From assembly GCA_944383885.1 (NCBI GenBank), contig CALWRF010000020.1:1-64000 (forward strand): a DNA stretch of 64,000 nt, read 5' to 3'. A program made the position numbers and the translations under genes. Positions 52,069 to 60,961 of this stretch are shown here, piece after piece. The DNA is from an uncultured Clostridia bacterium (GTDB lineage Bacteria > Bacillota > Clostridia > Lachnospirales > Anaerotignaceae). Below the pieces are notes generated by a model. That model did not search any database. It was not told the origin of the DNA and worked only from the letters and a program-made list of their open reading frames with translations. The first letter of the stretch is position 1; every line of letters begins with the position of its first letter.

Positions 52069-52560
52069 ATGAAATTTTTAGATAAAAAAGGAAAGCTTTT
52101 TGGAAAAATCAATATAATTGATTTATGCGTTATAATAATTGTTATTATACTTATAGCAGGTGCTGTTTATAAGTTTAAGTTTATGGATAAAACAAGCAAT
52201 AATGTAGCTATGCAGCCTATTACTTATACAGTTAAAATCGAAAAGGTTAGGGATTACGCCCTGAATAATATTGAAATAGGCGATACACTTTTTGATAAAA
52301 CAAGCGGTAACGCCATTGGCACAATTACTAATGTTGAAAGTGAGCCTGCTACAGATTATGTAATTATGACTGACGGAAGCATTGTAAAAGGCAGTGTTGA
52401 AAACCGTATTAATATTATTCTTACTGTAGAAGCTGAAGCTGTGGAAAACAGCTCGGGATGTTATGTAAATAGGACTTATGAACTTCTCAGAGGTACTCAG
52501 AAGAAATTTATGACTAAATATTTTGAGTGCGATGGTTATATTAACTCTATCCAAGAGTAA
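52069..52560 (+). CDS. DUF4330-domain membrane protein, second copy
   Basis: This 163-residue protein starts MKFLDKKGKLFGKINIIDLC, has one membrane helix (about 17-36) and an extracytoplasmic DUF4330 domain with EIGDTLFDKTSGNAIGTITNVESEPATDYV and VEAEAVENSSGCYVN. It shares organisation with the gene 12 bases upstream but clearly diverges in sequence; the two may form a heteromer. The start follows AAGGAGGCCC. Function is unknown. Confidence 0.82.
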   Translation: MKFLDKKGKLFGKINIIDLCVIIIVIILIAGAVYKFKFMDKTSNNVAMQPITYTVKIEKVRDYALNNIEIGDTLFDKTSGNAIGTITNVESEPATDYVIMTDGSIVKGSVENRINIILTVEAEAVENSSGCYVNRTYELLRGTQKKFMTKYFECDGYINSIQE

Positions 52561-52572
52561 GGTGAGCTGAAA

Positions 52573-54804
52573 ATGAAAAAGCATTATTCAATATTAATGG
52601 CTTTAAACGGTCTTGATATAGGAGGGGCAGAAACACACGTTGTTGAGCTGAGCAAAGAGCTTACAAGACTCGGCTTTAGGGTTGTTGTGGCTTCAAATGG
52701 CGGTGTATATGAAAAAGAGCTGGCTTTGAATAAAATAAAGCACTATAAAGTGCCTATGAATAAAAGAAGCCTGCCAAGAATGCTCAAGTCATATTTCCTG
52801 CTTAAAAAAATAATACGTAAAGAAAAAATAGACATAGTGCATGCCCACGCAAGAATACCGGGTTTTTTGTGCGGTCTTTTGAAAAAAAGAATGCGTTTTA
52901 CTTTTGTTTCAACTGCGCATTGGGTTTTCGATACACATGGAGGTCTTAAATATCTTACAAACTGGGGACAAAAGACTGTAGCTGTAAGCGATGATATAAA
53001 AAAATATTTAATTGACAACTATGGCGTAAAAGAAGAAAATATTTTTGTTACTATAAACGGAATAGATACTGAAAAGTTTTCTCCGCAGCAGGATTATACC
53101 GATTTTGCCAAAGAATATAATCTTCAGGAAAACGAAAACAGGCTTGTTTATGTAAGCCGCATGGACGAAGACAGGGCTTATGCCGCAAGGCTGATTATAA
53201 ATATCGCTCAAAAGCTTAATAATGTTATACCTAATTTAAGAATAATAATAGCCGGCGGCGGAAATGTTTTTGATGAGCTTAAAAAACTTTCTGACGAAGT
53301 TAACCGCAAAATAGGCAGAAAATGTATTATAATGACAGGCGCGAGAACAGATATTAATAAAATAGTTGCTTCCGGAAAAGTATTTGTTGGTGTAAGCCGT
53401 GCGGCACTTGAAGCTATGGCGGCTGAAAAGCCGGTTATACTTGCCGGAAATGAAGGATATATTGGTCTTTTTAATAAAGAAAGCTTTGCAAAGGCGGTTG
53501 ACAATAATTTCTGCTGCCGCGGCTGTGAAATGTCTACAGAAGAAAGCCTATACAGAGATATTGTATATACATTTAACAGCATAGACGATAATGAAAGAAA
53601 GCGCCTTGGCAAGTATGGCAGGGAAGTTATATTTAAGTATTATTCCGTAAATAAAATGGCTAACGACTGTATTGAGGCTTATAAAGCGGCTTTGGCTGAA
53701 AAGAAAAAGAGAAAGTACAAAGTGCTTATGAGCGGTTATTACGGTTTCAGCAATTCAGGTGATGACGCCATTTTAATTTCAATATATTCCAATATAATGA
53801 AATCAGGGAGGAATATAGAAGTAACGGTTCTTGCAAATAAGCCTGAACAGACGGCTGAAAAATACGGCGTAAATGTTACTTACAGGTACAATGTGTTTAA
53901 AGTGGCTTTGGCGATATTAAACTGTGATTTGCTTATAAGCGGCGGCGGAAGCCTGCTTCAGGACAGGACAAGTACAAGGTCTTTGATTTATTATCTTTCG
54001 ATTATTAAAATGGCAAAAATGTTTCATAAAAAGGTTATGCTTTACGCTAATGGAATAGGACCTGTTGAAAAAGAGCGTAACAGACATCTTGTAAAACGTG
54101 TTGTAAGCCGTGCCGATTTTATTACATTGAGAGAAGAAAACTCTCTTGAGGAATTAAGAAAAATAGGCGTTAAAAATAAAAACGCTGTAGTCACTGCCGA
54201 CCCTGTTTTTTCTATGGAAAGCGTAAGTGAAGAGGAAGCAAAAAAGGCATTTTTAAATTCAGGAGTGCCTATTGATAAGCCGATAATAGGCGTATCTGTG
54301 AGAAATTGGAAAGATATAGAGCCGTTTTTGAAAGATATGGCAGCTTTTTGCGATAGAATATATGATGAGCTTGGCAGGAACATTGTGTTTATACCTATGC
54401 AGATGCCTTATGACGCATCTGTAAGCGAAAAAGTGAGAAAAATGATGAGGCGCCCGTCATATATGCTTTCTGTTAACTGTACGCCGAAAGAAATAATGGG
54501 TGCTATAGGTTTAATGGAAGCTGTTGTGAGCATGAGGCTCCATACACTTATATTTGCCGCTAACAGAGCCGTACCTATGCTTGGATTTATTTACGACCCT
54601 AAAATTGAGTACTACCTTAACTTATTTAAAATGCCTTCAGGCGGAGATATGAAGGACTATGACATGAATAAAGCGTTTGAAAGTTTAAAAGACCTTATAA
54701 ATAATAGACAGAAGTACAGTGAAGGCTTAAAAGAAATATCAGATGTTATGAAAAAGCGTTCTGAGGATAATGTTAAATATCTTCTTAAACTACTTGACAG
54801 ATAA
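52573..54804 (+). CDS. csaB: GT4 glycosyltransferase fused to CsaB-type pyruvyl transferase
   Basis: This 743-residue protein joins two enzymes. Residues about 1-372 are a GT4 glycosyltransferase (ALNGLDIGGAETHVVELSKEL, VHAHARIPGFL, AALEAMAAEKPVILAG). Residues about 377-743 are a polysaccharide pyruvyl transferase of the CsaB kind (VLMSGYYGFSNSGDDAILISI, LLISGGGSLLQDRTS, EAVVSMRLHTLIFAA). CsaB pyruvylates the secondary wall polymer so SLH-domain proteins can bind. The fusion would couple sugar addition to pyruvylation. No stop, frameshift or internal start site separates the halves. Confidence 0.88.
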   Translation: MKKHYSILMALNGLDIGGAETHVVELSKELTRLGFRVVVASNGGVYEKELALNKIKHYKVPMNKRSLPRMLKSYFLLKKIIRKEKIDIVHAHARIPGFLCGLLKKRMRFTFVSTAHWVFDTHGGLKYLTNWGQKTVAVSDDIKKYLIDNYGVKEENIFVTINGIDTEKFSPQQDYTDFAKEYNLQENENRLVYVSRMDEDRAYAARLIINIAQKLNNVIPNLRIIIAGGGNVFDELKKLSDEVNRKIGRKCIIMTGARTDINKIVASGKVFVGVSRAALEAMAAEKPVILAGNEGYIGLFNKESFAKAVDNNFCCRGCEMSTEESLYRDIVYTFNSIDDNERKRLGKYGREVIFKYYSVNKMANDCIEAYKAALAEKKKRKYKVLMSGYYGFSNSGDDAILISIYSNIMKSGRNIEVTVLANKPEQTAEKYGVNVTYRYNVFKVALAILNCDLLISGGGSLLQDRTSTRSLIYYLSIIKMAKMFHKKVMLYANGIGPVEKERNRHLVKRVVSRADFITLREENSLEELRKIGVKNKNAVVTADPVFSMESVSEEEAKKAFLNSGVPIDKPIIGVSVRNWKDIEPFLKDMAAFCDRIYDELGRNIVFIPMQMPYDASVSEKVRKMMRRPSYMLSVNCTPKEIMGAIGLMEAVVSMRLHTLIFAANRAVPMLGFIYDPKIEYYLNLFKMPSGGDMKDYDMNKAFESLKDLINNRQKYSEGLKEISDVMKKRSEDNVKYLLKLLDR

Positions 54805-54824
54805 AAGGCAGGGCTGGTGTATTT

Positions 54825-55556
54825 ATGAACGATGTAGTAAAGATTATGAATGTACCTTTTGATACTTCAGGAATGAACGGTGCGGTAAAAAAAATAATGG
54901 GCTATTTTGAAGATGGCGGAGAACACATTATATGTACTCCAAATCCTGAAATTGTAATGGAAGCGCAGAAAGATAAAACTCTTCTTGGAATACTGCTTGC
55001 CGCTGACTTAGTGGTTCCTGATGGAGTAGGAATTGTATGGGCGTCTAAATTTTCTAAAAATAAGCTTAAGGAACGTGTTTCCGGTTATGATTTATGCCTT
55101 AAGCTCTTTGAAAAAATGAAGGATACTGACAAAACGATTTATTTTTTTGGCGGAAGTCCGGGCGTTGCTGCCGAAGCGGCTAAAAAGATGATGGCTAAAT
55201 ATAAAGGCTTGAAAATTGTTGGATACAGAAACGGTTATTTTTCGCCTAAAGATGAAAACCAGATTCTCTCTGACATACGTAATGCTTCTCCTGATTTGCT
55301 TCTGGTTGGCTTAGGTTCGCCAAAGCAGGAAAAGTGGATATATGACAATCTCCGGTTTACATGCGCCAAAGCTGCTATTGGCGTTGGAGGCTGCTTTGAT
55401 GTTATGGCAGGCAATATTAAAAGAGCGCCTAAAATATACAGGAAGTTTGGTCTTGAATGGCTTTACAGGCTTATTAAGCAGCCTTCAAGATTTAAAAGGA
55501 TGCTTAAACTTCCTGAATTTGCTATTCTTATTATTTTAAAAAGAAACGTAAAATAA
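54825..55556 (+). CDS. tagA: WecG/TagA/CpsF-family glycosyltransferase (GT26)
   Basis: This 243-residue membrane-peripheral enzyme adds N-acetylmannosamine or a related sugar to GlcNAc-diphosphoundecaprenol, the second step of wall teichoic acid or secondary polymer linkage synthesis. Family motifs are TPNPEIVMEAQKD, VPDGVGIVWASKF, FFGGSPGVA, LLVGLGSPKQEKWI and GVGGCFDVMAGNIKRAPK, and the basic C-terminal tail (RLIKQPSRFKRMLKLP) targets the membrane. It ends the polymer operon before a strong terminator. Confidence 0.9.
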   Translation: MNDVVKIMNVPFDTSGMNGAVKKIMGYFEDGGEHIICTPNPEIVMEAQKDKTLLGILLAADLVVPDGVGIVWASKFSKNKLKERVSGYDLCLKLFEKMKDTDKTIYFFGGSPGVAAEAAKKMMAKYKGLKIVGYRNGYFSPKDENQILSDIRNASPDLLLVGLGSPKQEKWIYDNLRFTCAKAAIGVGGCFDVMAGNIKRAPKIYRKFGLEWLYRLIKQPSRFKRMLKLPEFAILIILKRNVK

Positions 55557-55559
55557 AAT

Positions 55560-55615
55560 AGGGGGATGCTTTATTGATACAAAAAATCAATGGGCGTTCC
55601 CCTTTATTTTATTTA
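55560..55615 (+). terminator. Terminator between tagA and the YitT gene
   Basis: AGGGGGATGC (55560-55569) pairs over ten bases (two G-T) with GCGTTCCCCT (55594-55603), and the inner ATTGAT/ATCAAT extends the stem; TTATTTTATTT follows. Confidence 0.8.
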
Positions 55616-55633
55616 CGAAAAGAGGCTGGATAT

Positions 55634-56476
55634 ATGTATACAAATAAAAAAAATAACTTTATAATGCTTGCTGCCGGTATATTTTCAATAGCTGTATCTG
55701 TAATAGTATTTTTTGAGCCAAACAATATAGTCGTAGGCGGATTTTCCGGTTTGGGCATTATTATAAACCGTTCTTTTGGAATACCGGTTTGGATTTCTAA
55801 CATAATTTTAAATATACCGCTTTTTTTATTTGGTTTTAAAATAATGGGAAGAAGATATATATTAAAAAGCGCTGTATGCGCTTTTGGGCTTTCGGCAGCG
55901 TTTAATATAGCGGCTTTTCTGCCGGAATTTAAGGGCGATATTATGCTTGTATTAGTATACGGCGCACTTTTTGACGGCTTGGGCACAGGTTTGGTTTTAA
56001 AAAGCGTATCAAGCACAGGGGGAGTAGACCTTTTGGCGTCAATAGTTCATAGCGGCAAGCAGTATTTGTCAATATCAGCCATTATATTTGTCATAAATTC
56101 CATAATTATTATGACAGGGTTATTTGTTTTCGGCTCCCAAAGGGCGCTTTATGCTGTAATAGCGGCTTTTATATCCGGAAAAATATCAGGTATTGTGCTG
56201 GACGGGCTTTCGTTTTCAAAGGCAGCTGTTATTATATCCGAGAAAAGTGAAGATATAGCGGAGAGTTTAATGCGCAATATAGAACGTGGAGTAACCGCAT
56301 TTAAGGCAAACGGCATGTATACTGGCAATGAAAAGAATGTGCTACTCTGCGTATTTGGATATAAAGAAACATCAATTGTTAAAGACATTGTACGTAGTAT
56401 AGACTCAAATGCGTTTTTAATAGTAACAGATGTTAAGGAAGTACTGGGTGAAGGGTTTAAAGATGTAAAGCATTAA
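55634..56476 (+). CDS. YitT-family membrane protein
   Basis: This 280-residue protein has five or six helices (YitT membrane domain, about 8-195, with GFSGLGIIINRSFGIPVWISN and SVSSTGGVDLLASIV) and a C-terminal cytosolic DUF2179 domain (about 200-275, GVTAFKANGMYTGNEKNVLLCV and IVTDVKEVLGEGF). Transport function is suspected but unproven. The frame opens with TTG at 55574, inside the terminator hairpin, so ATG 55634 is preferred although its site (AGAGGCTGG) is weak. Confidence 0.85.
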   Translation: MYTNKKNNFIMLAAGIFSIAVSVIVFFEPNNIVVGGFSGLGIIINRSFGIPVWISNIILNIPLFLFGFKIMGRRYILKSAVCAFGLSAAFNIAAFLPEFKGDIMLVLVYGALFDGLGTGLVLKSVSSTGGVDLLASIVHSGKQYLSISAIIFVINSIIIMTGLFVFGSQRALYAVIAAFISGKISGIVLDGLSFSKAAVIISEKSEDIAESLMRNIERGVTAFKANGMYTGNEKNVLLCVFGYKETSIVKDIVRSIDSNAFLIVTDVKEVLGEGFKDVKH

Positions 56477-56841
56477 AAGTGATTGGTAATTTTTTTACAT
56501 GTTAAAATGCCGCATTGTATTATTGTCGCATACTATTTGAACAATTGAGGAAGCTGATTTTTAGAGAAAAAAATATTAATTTTAAAATTTCTGAAAAAAA
56601 TGTCTTTTTTTTATAGATTATTTTCAAAGTTTTTGGTATTATGTTATAAAGCAGTACAAAAATATGGTTAAATTGGCTAAAGTGATTTTTTTATGATTTG
56701 GTTTTACATTAATTGTTAAATTTTCACAAAGATTTTTCTGCTTTGTTGGAAACTGAGGCAGGCTTAAACAGTATGCCTGTGGTATAGTTGTGAATTGCAA
56801 TTAAGTGTGTGTATGCTAAAAATAAGGACGGGGTGAAATTT
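56477..56841. other. AT-rich intergenic region before the CdaR-like gene
   Basis: No gene is seen in these 365 bases. The left two thirds is T-rich without clear stems. Towards the right, CAGGC (56759-56763) and GCCTG (56775-56779) form an inverted repeat directly upstream of an extended -10 element TGG-TATAGT (56780-56788). This is the likely promoter and operator of the next gene. Confidence 0.5.
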
Positions 56842-57933
56842 ATGATTTCAAATCAAATTTTACAAAGCACTATTGACGGACTCAAAAATATTACAAGAAA
56901 GGATTTAAGCGTTATTGAAAAAGAAGGAAAAGTTATAGCCACAACAGAAGAAGAAATGACAGGCGAACAGCTGGAAGGGATAAATGATTTTGTAAGCTCG
57001 GCTGCTGAAAGCCAGATGGTATCAGGATACCAGTACTTTAAGGTTTATGATAATGGTGTGCCGGAGTACATTGTACAGGTAAAGGGCGATGATGAAGAAA
57101 GCTATAGGATAGGTAAAATTACATCATTTCAAATCCAAAGCCTTCTTGTGGCATATAAAGAAAGATATGACAAAGACAATTTTATCAAAAATCTTCTTCT
57201 TGACAATCTTCTTTTAGTTGATATATACAGCAGGGCTAAAAAGCTGCACATAGAAAACAATGTGAGAAGAATAGTTTTCCTTATTGAAACAAATATTGAC
57301 AAGGAAATGAATATTGTTGAAATGGTAAGGAATATTTTTCCTGCCAAAACTAAGGACTTTGTAACAGCTGTTGACGAGCATTGTATAATACTTGTTAAGG
57401 AAATCCGTGAAAAAGAAGCAACTGATGAAATAATGAAAACAGCTAAAACAATTTCTGACACCATAAGCGCTGAAACAGGCAGCAAAGTATTTATCTCAAT
57501 AGGTACTGCCGTAAATGACCTTAAAGACGTTTCCCGTTCGTATAAAGAAGCTAAAATGGCTCTTGAAGTAGGACGTATATTTGATTCTGAAAAGAATATT
57601 GTTAATTATGAGCAGCTTGGAATAGGAAGGCTTATTTATCAGCTTCCGCTTCCGCTTTGCAAAATGTTTATTAGAGAGGTGCTCCACGGTCTTACTATAG
57701 ACGATTTTGACGAGGAAACTCTTACTACAGTCGGCAAGTTCTTTGAAAATAACCTTAATGTTTCTGAAACATCAAGGCAGCTCTATATTCATAGAAATAC
57801 TCTTGTTTACAGACTTGACAAGCTTCAGAAAATGACTGGTCTTGATTTAAGGAATTTCGATGACGCCATTATATTTAAAATAACGCTTATGGTAAGCAGA
57901 TATATGCTTTTTATGGAAAAAATGTCTTATTAA
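56842..57933 (+). CDS. CdaR/PucR-family transcriptional regulator
   Basis: This 363-residue protein has an N-terminal sensor region (about 1-130) resembling the sugar-diacid recognition domain (QILQSTIDGLKNITRKDLSVIEKEGKVIATTEE), a GGDEF-like middle (about 135-255) and the C-terminal PucR-type HTH: FFENNLNVSETSRQLYIHRNTLVYRLDKL. Family members sense organic acids and activate metabolic operons. ATG 56842 follows ACGGGGTG. It lies 30 bases before ftsE and may be co-transcribed with ftsEX, which is unusual. Ligand unknown. Confidence 0.83.
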   Translation: MISNQILQSTIDGLKNITRKDLSVIEKEGKVIATTEEEMTGEQLEGINDFVSSAAESQMVSGYQYFKVYDNGVPEYIVQVKGDDEESYRIGKITSFQIQSLLVAYKERYDKDNFIKNLLLDNLLLVDIYSRAKKLHIENNVRRIVFLIETNIDKEMNIVEMVRNIFPAKTKDFVTAVDEHCIILVKEIREKEATDEIMKTAKTISDTISAETGSKVFISIGTAVNDLKDVSRSYKEAKMALEVGRIFDSEKNIVNYEQLGIGRLIYQLPLPLCKMFIREVLHGLTIDDFDEETLTTVGKFFENNLNVSETSRQLYIHRNTLVYRLDKLQKMTGLDLRNFDDAIIFKITLMVSRYMLFMEKMSY

Positions 57934-57963
57934 GTTTTTATAAGGCAGGAAAGGGAGTATTAA

Positions 57964-58650
57964 ATGATTACCATCAATAATGTGTCAAAGGTTTACCCCA
58001 ATGGCTCACAGGCGGTAAAAAATATAACGCTGCATATTGAAAAAGGCGAGTTTGTATTTATTATCGGCTCAAGCGGCTCAGGTAAATCAACTCTTATTAA
58101 AATGCTTATGAAGGAGCTGGATCCTACAAGCGGAGAAATTATAATTAACGGCATAAACACAACTAAAATGAGCAGAAGCCAGGTTCCATATTTAAGAAGA
58201 AACCTCGGCATAGTTTTTCAGGACTTTAGGCTACTGCCTAAAAAAACAGTTTATGAAAATGTGGCTTTTGCAATGCGTGTTACAGAGGCGTCTTCAAGGC
58301 ATATAGCAAGGAATGTGCCTACAGTCCTTTCACTTGTAGGTCTTCAGAATAAGTCAAGAGCATATCCTAATGAGCTTTCAGGCGGTGAGCAGCAGAGGAC
58401 GGCTCTTGCAAGGGCTATAGTTAATAATCCGCCTATACTTATTGCGGACGAGCCTACAGGCAACCTTGACCCTGAAACTGCTTGGGATATTATGTATCTT
58501 CTTGATGAAATTAATAAACGTGGGACAACTGTTGTAGTGGCTACCCATGCCAGTGATATTGTTGACGAAATGCAAAAGAGGGTTGTTATGCTTAATCATG
58601 GAAATATCGTAAGAGATGTGGAAAGAGGTGGATATTTCGATGAAGCTTAG
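57964..58650 (+). CDS. ftsE: Cell division ATP-binding protein FtsE
   Basis: This 228-residue ABC ATPase pairs with FtsX at the septum. It has GSSGSGKSTLIK (Walker A), the Q-loop VFQDFRLLPKKTVYENV, the signature ELSGGEQQRTALARAIV, Walker B ILIADEPTGNLD and the H-loop VVATHA. Start follows AAGGGAG. It overlaps ftsX by 11 bases. Confidence 0.95.
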   Translation: MITINNVSKVYPNGSQAVKNITLHIEKGEFVFIIGSSGSGKSTLIKMLMKELDPTSGEIIINGINTTKMSRSQVPYLRRNLGIVFQDFRLLPKKTVYENVAFAMRVTEASSRHIARNVPTVLSLVGLQNKSRAYPNELSGGEQQRTALARAIVNNPPILIADEPTGNLDPETAWDIMYLLDEINKRGTTVVVATHASDIVDEMQKRVVMLNHGNIVRDVERGGYFDEA

Positions 58651-59539
58651 TTCGGTTAGGTATTACATACACGAAGGCATTTCAGGTTTGTTAAGAAACA
58701 GTCTTATGACTGTGGCTTCAATTGCAACAGTTGCCGCATGTATTTTTATAGTTACTGTTTCATGCTGTCTTATAGGCAATCTTCATGCGATGCTTAAACA
58801 GCTTGAAAGCGACATAGGAATTGTTGTTTTCCTTGACGATGACGCTGACTCGAATTTAATTAATAAAGTAAGTGATGAGCTTAATCAAATTGAACATGTT
58901 ACGCTTGTAACATATATTTCGCCGCAGGAAGCTCTTGACGGGCTTAAAGAAGAATGGGATGCAGATGATATATTAAGCGGATTTGACGGAGAAAATAACC
59001 CGCTTCCGCATTCGTTTGAGGTTTCTATAGACAGCATAGAAAACCAAGCTGGAATACTTGATGCCATAGAGCAGATAGACGGCATTAGAAATGTTAAAAA
59101 TGCCCAGGCGGCTACAGATGTGCTTCTTAAACTTAATAAAGTTGTAAGTATTGTGGGCGTGATTGGTATTGCCATACTTGGCATTATTTCTGTTGTTATA
59201 ATTACAAACACTATTAAAATATCTGTTTATAACAGAAGAACTGAAATTAATATTATGAAGTATGTAGGTGCAACAGACTGGTTCATAAGGTGGCCTTTTG
59301 TTGTGGAGGGAATTGTAATAGGAGTTATTGGGGCTGCTATTCCGCTTATAATTTCTTGGCCGCTTTACAGCAAATGCGTATCTCTTGCTTATGAACACTT
59401 TTCAATACTTACTAATATTGCTTCTTTCCTTGGAAGTTATGAGATATTCTCAAAGATTGTTCCTTTAGGACTTTTAGCAGGAATTGCTTTGGGTGTACTT
59501 GGAAGCGTTACATCTATACGTAAATATCTTAAAGTTTAA
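58640..59539 (+). CDS. ftsX: Cell division protein FtsX
   Basis: This 299-residue membrane protein has four helices: one near 20-45, then an extracytoplasmic loop (about 50-165), and three from about 170 to 295. FtsEX activates peptidoglycan hydrolases by ATP-driven conformational change. It shows the conserved NTIKISVYNRRTEINIMKYVGATDWFIRWPFVVEG. ATG 58640 follows AGAGGTGG within the ftsE end; the frame back to 58616 is not needed. The protease gene ctp follows after a terminator. Confidence 0.94.
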   Translation: MKLSSVRYYIHEGISGLLRNSLMTVASIATVAACIFIVTVSCCLIGNLHAMLKQLESDIGIVVFLDDDADSNLINKVSDELNQIEHVTLVTYISPQEALDGLKEEWDADDILSGFDGENNPLPHSFEVSIDSIENQAGILDAIEQIDGIRNVKNAQAATDVLLKLNKVVSIVGVIGIAILGIISVVIITNTIKISVYNRRTEINIMKYVGATDWFIRWPFVVEGIVIGVIGAAIPLIISWPLYSKCVSLAYEHFSILTNIASFLGSYEIFSKIVPLGLLAGIALGVLGSVTSIRKYLKV

Positions 59540-59575
59540 TGGTATTTTGTTTTGAATAGGGATTTATTGTTGGTA

Positions 59576-59612
59576 AAAGGGGCATACTGTTTAATATGCC
59601 CCTTTATTTAGT
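59576..59612 (+). terminator. Terminator of ftsEX
   Basis: AAAGGGGCATA (59576-59586) pairs perfectly with TATGCCCCTTT (59595-59605), followed by ATTTAGT. Confidence 0.8.
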
Positions 59613-59671
59613 AATAAATTAAAGCTGCATAAAATATAAATTATTTATCAATGATTAAGGAGCTATTTAAA

Positions 59672-60856
59672 ATGAATAAAAAAAGTTTCTATAGCGGTGT
59701 TATAACCGGTGTTCTTTCCGCTGCTGTTGTGTTCGGTGTTTTGAGCTTTGCCAGTGCGGGAATAATGGCTAAAACCCGTGAAACATTTTCGCAGGAGAAT
59801 AAGCTTACATATATTTCATCTTTGCTTAATAAGTATTATGTTGACGATATTGACAGCAGCAAACTTGTTGAAGGTGCTTGCGAGGGTCTTGTAAACGGCG
59901 TGGGCGACCCATATACAACTTACTTTTCAGCTGAGGAAACAGAAGAATTTATGAATGCTACAAACGGTGAATTCTGCGGCATAGGTGTTGGGATTTTGTA
60001 TAATAACCAAGACAAAACTGCGACTGTTTCATACCTTATGGACAACAGTCCGGCAGGAGACGCTGGCATTCTTCCTGGGGACAAAATAACAAAAGTAAAT
60101 GGAAAAAGCACTATAGGCATGGAGCAGGATACAATAGTAAATAATGTACGCGGACCGGAAGGAACAACAGTTGAAATAACTGTTTACAGGGATTCTGACG
60201 CAAAAGAGCATACATTTAATATTAAAAGAGCGGCTATAGACATACAAAGTGTTGACGGCGAAGTAATAGACGGAGATATAGGGTACATATACCTAAGCGG
60301 TTTTAAGGCTAATACTTACGACCAGTTTATGGAATGCTACAACAATCTTGTTGCACAGGGGATAAAAGGTCTTGTTTTAGATGTAAGGGACAATCCGGGC
60401 GGACTTTTAAATTCTGTGGAAAAAATAGCTGATGAAATTATACCTGAAGGCAATGTTGTTTATACTATTGATAAAGAAGGAAACAGAAAGGATTTTAATG
60501 CCGATTCGCATTATATTGATATTCCTCTTGTAATGCTTGTAAATGGAAACAGCGCCAGCGCGTCGGAAATATTGTCGGGAGCTGTACAGGACAGGGGCAG
60601 AGGAAAACTTGTGGGAACGCAGACATTCGGCAAGGGTCTTGTTCAAAATCTTTACAGCATACCTGATGGTTCATCTGTTAAAATAACTATAGAAAAATAT
60701 TATACGCCTAAAGGCGTATGCATTCAGGGTGTTGGAATAACACCGGATTATGTAGTTGAAAGAACAGATAATCTGCCGAGCGTTATGCTTCTTGACCATA
60801 GCGAGGATATTCAGCTCAGCAAGGCAATAGAGGTTTTAAGGACAGAAATGAAATAA
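59672..60856 (+). CDS. Carboxyl-terminal processing protease (S41 family)
   Basis: This 394-residue serine protease has an N-terminal membrane helix (about 5-28), a PDZ domain (about 95-175, GVGILYNNQDKTATVSYLMDNSPAGDAGILPGDKITKVNG) and the S41 catalytic domain with DVRDNPGGLLNSV, the nucleophile serine in NGNSASASEILSGAVQDRG and the catalytic lysine in TFGKGLVQ. Such proteases trim envelope proteins, including peptidoglycan hydrolases. ATG 59672 is nine bases after AAGGAG; ATG 59651 lacks a site. The FtsEX genes are upstream, a common arrangement. Confidence 0.93.
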   Translation: MNKKSFYSGVITGVLSAAVVFGVLSFASAGIMAKTRETFSQENKLTYISSLLNKYYVDDIDSSKLVEGACEGLVNGVGDPYTTYFSAEETEEFMNATNGEFCGIGVGILYNNQDKTATVSYLMDNSPAGDAGILPGDKITKVNGKSTIGMEQDTIVNNVRGPEGTTVEITVYRDSDAKEHTFNIKRAAIDIQSVDGEVIDGDIGYIYLSGFKANTYDQFMECYNNLVAQGIKGLVLDVRDNPGGLLNSVEKIADEIIPEGNVVYTIDKEGNRKDFNADSHYIDIPLVMLVNGNSASASEILSGAVQDRGRGKLVGTQTFGKGLVQNLYSIPDGSSVKITIEKYYTPKGVCIQGVGITPDYVVERTDNLPSVMLLDHSEDIQLSKAIEVLRTEMK

Positions 60857-60869
60857 TTATTAATTATAC

Positions 60870-60907
60870 CGGCTTCTTGCAATTATATTTGTAAGAAGCC
60901 GTTTTTT
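60870..60907 (+). terminator. Terminator of the ctp gene
   Basis: CGGCTTCTTGCAA (60870-60882) pairs over 13 bases (one G-T) with TTGTAAGAAGCCG (60889-60901), then TTTTTT. Confidence 0.85.
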
Positions 60908-60961
60908 AGTTTAAAATAAATGTATAATACTTTTGTTTTATTATTTTATGAGGTGAAAAAC

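Noticed and set aside
52123-52584. 153-residue antisense frame opposite the second DUF4330 gene
   Set aside because: It is Asn/Ile/Ser-rich with no recognisable motif, while the sense gene has a membrane helix and a good ribosome binding site.
56477-56700. A small RNA or gene in the AT-rich gap after the YitT gene
   Set aside because: No stable stems, terminator, or open frame with a ribosome binding site could be seen.
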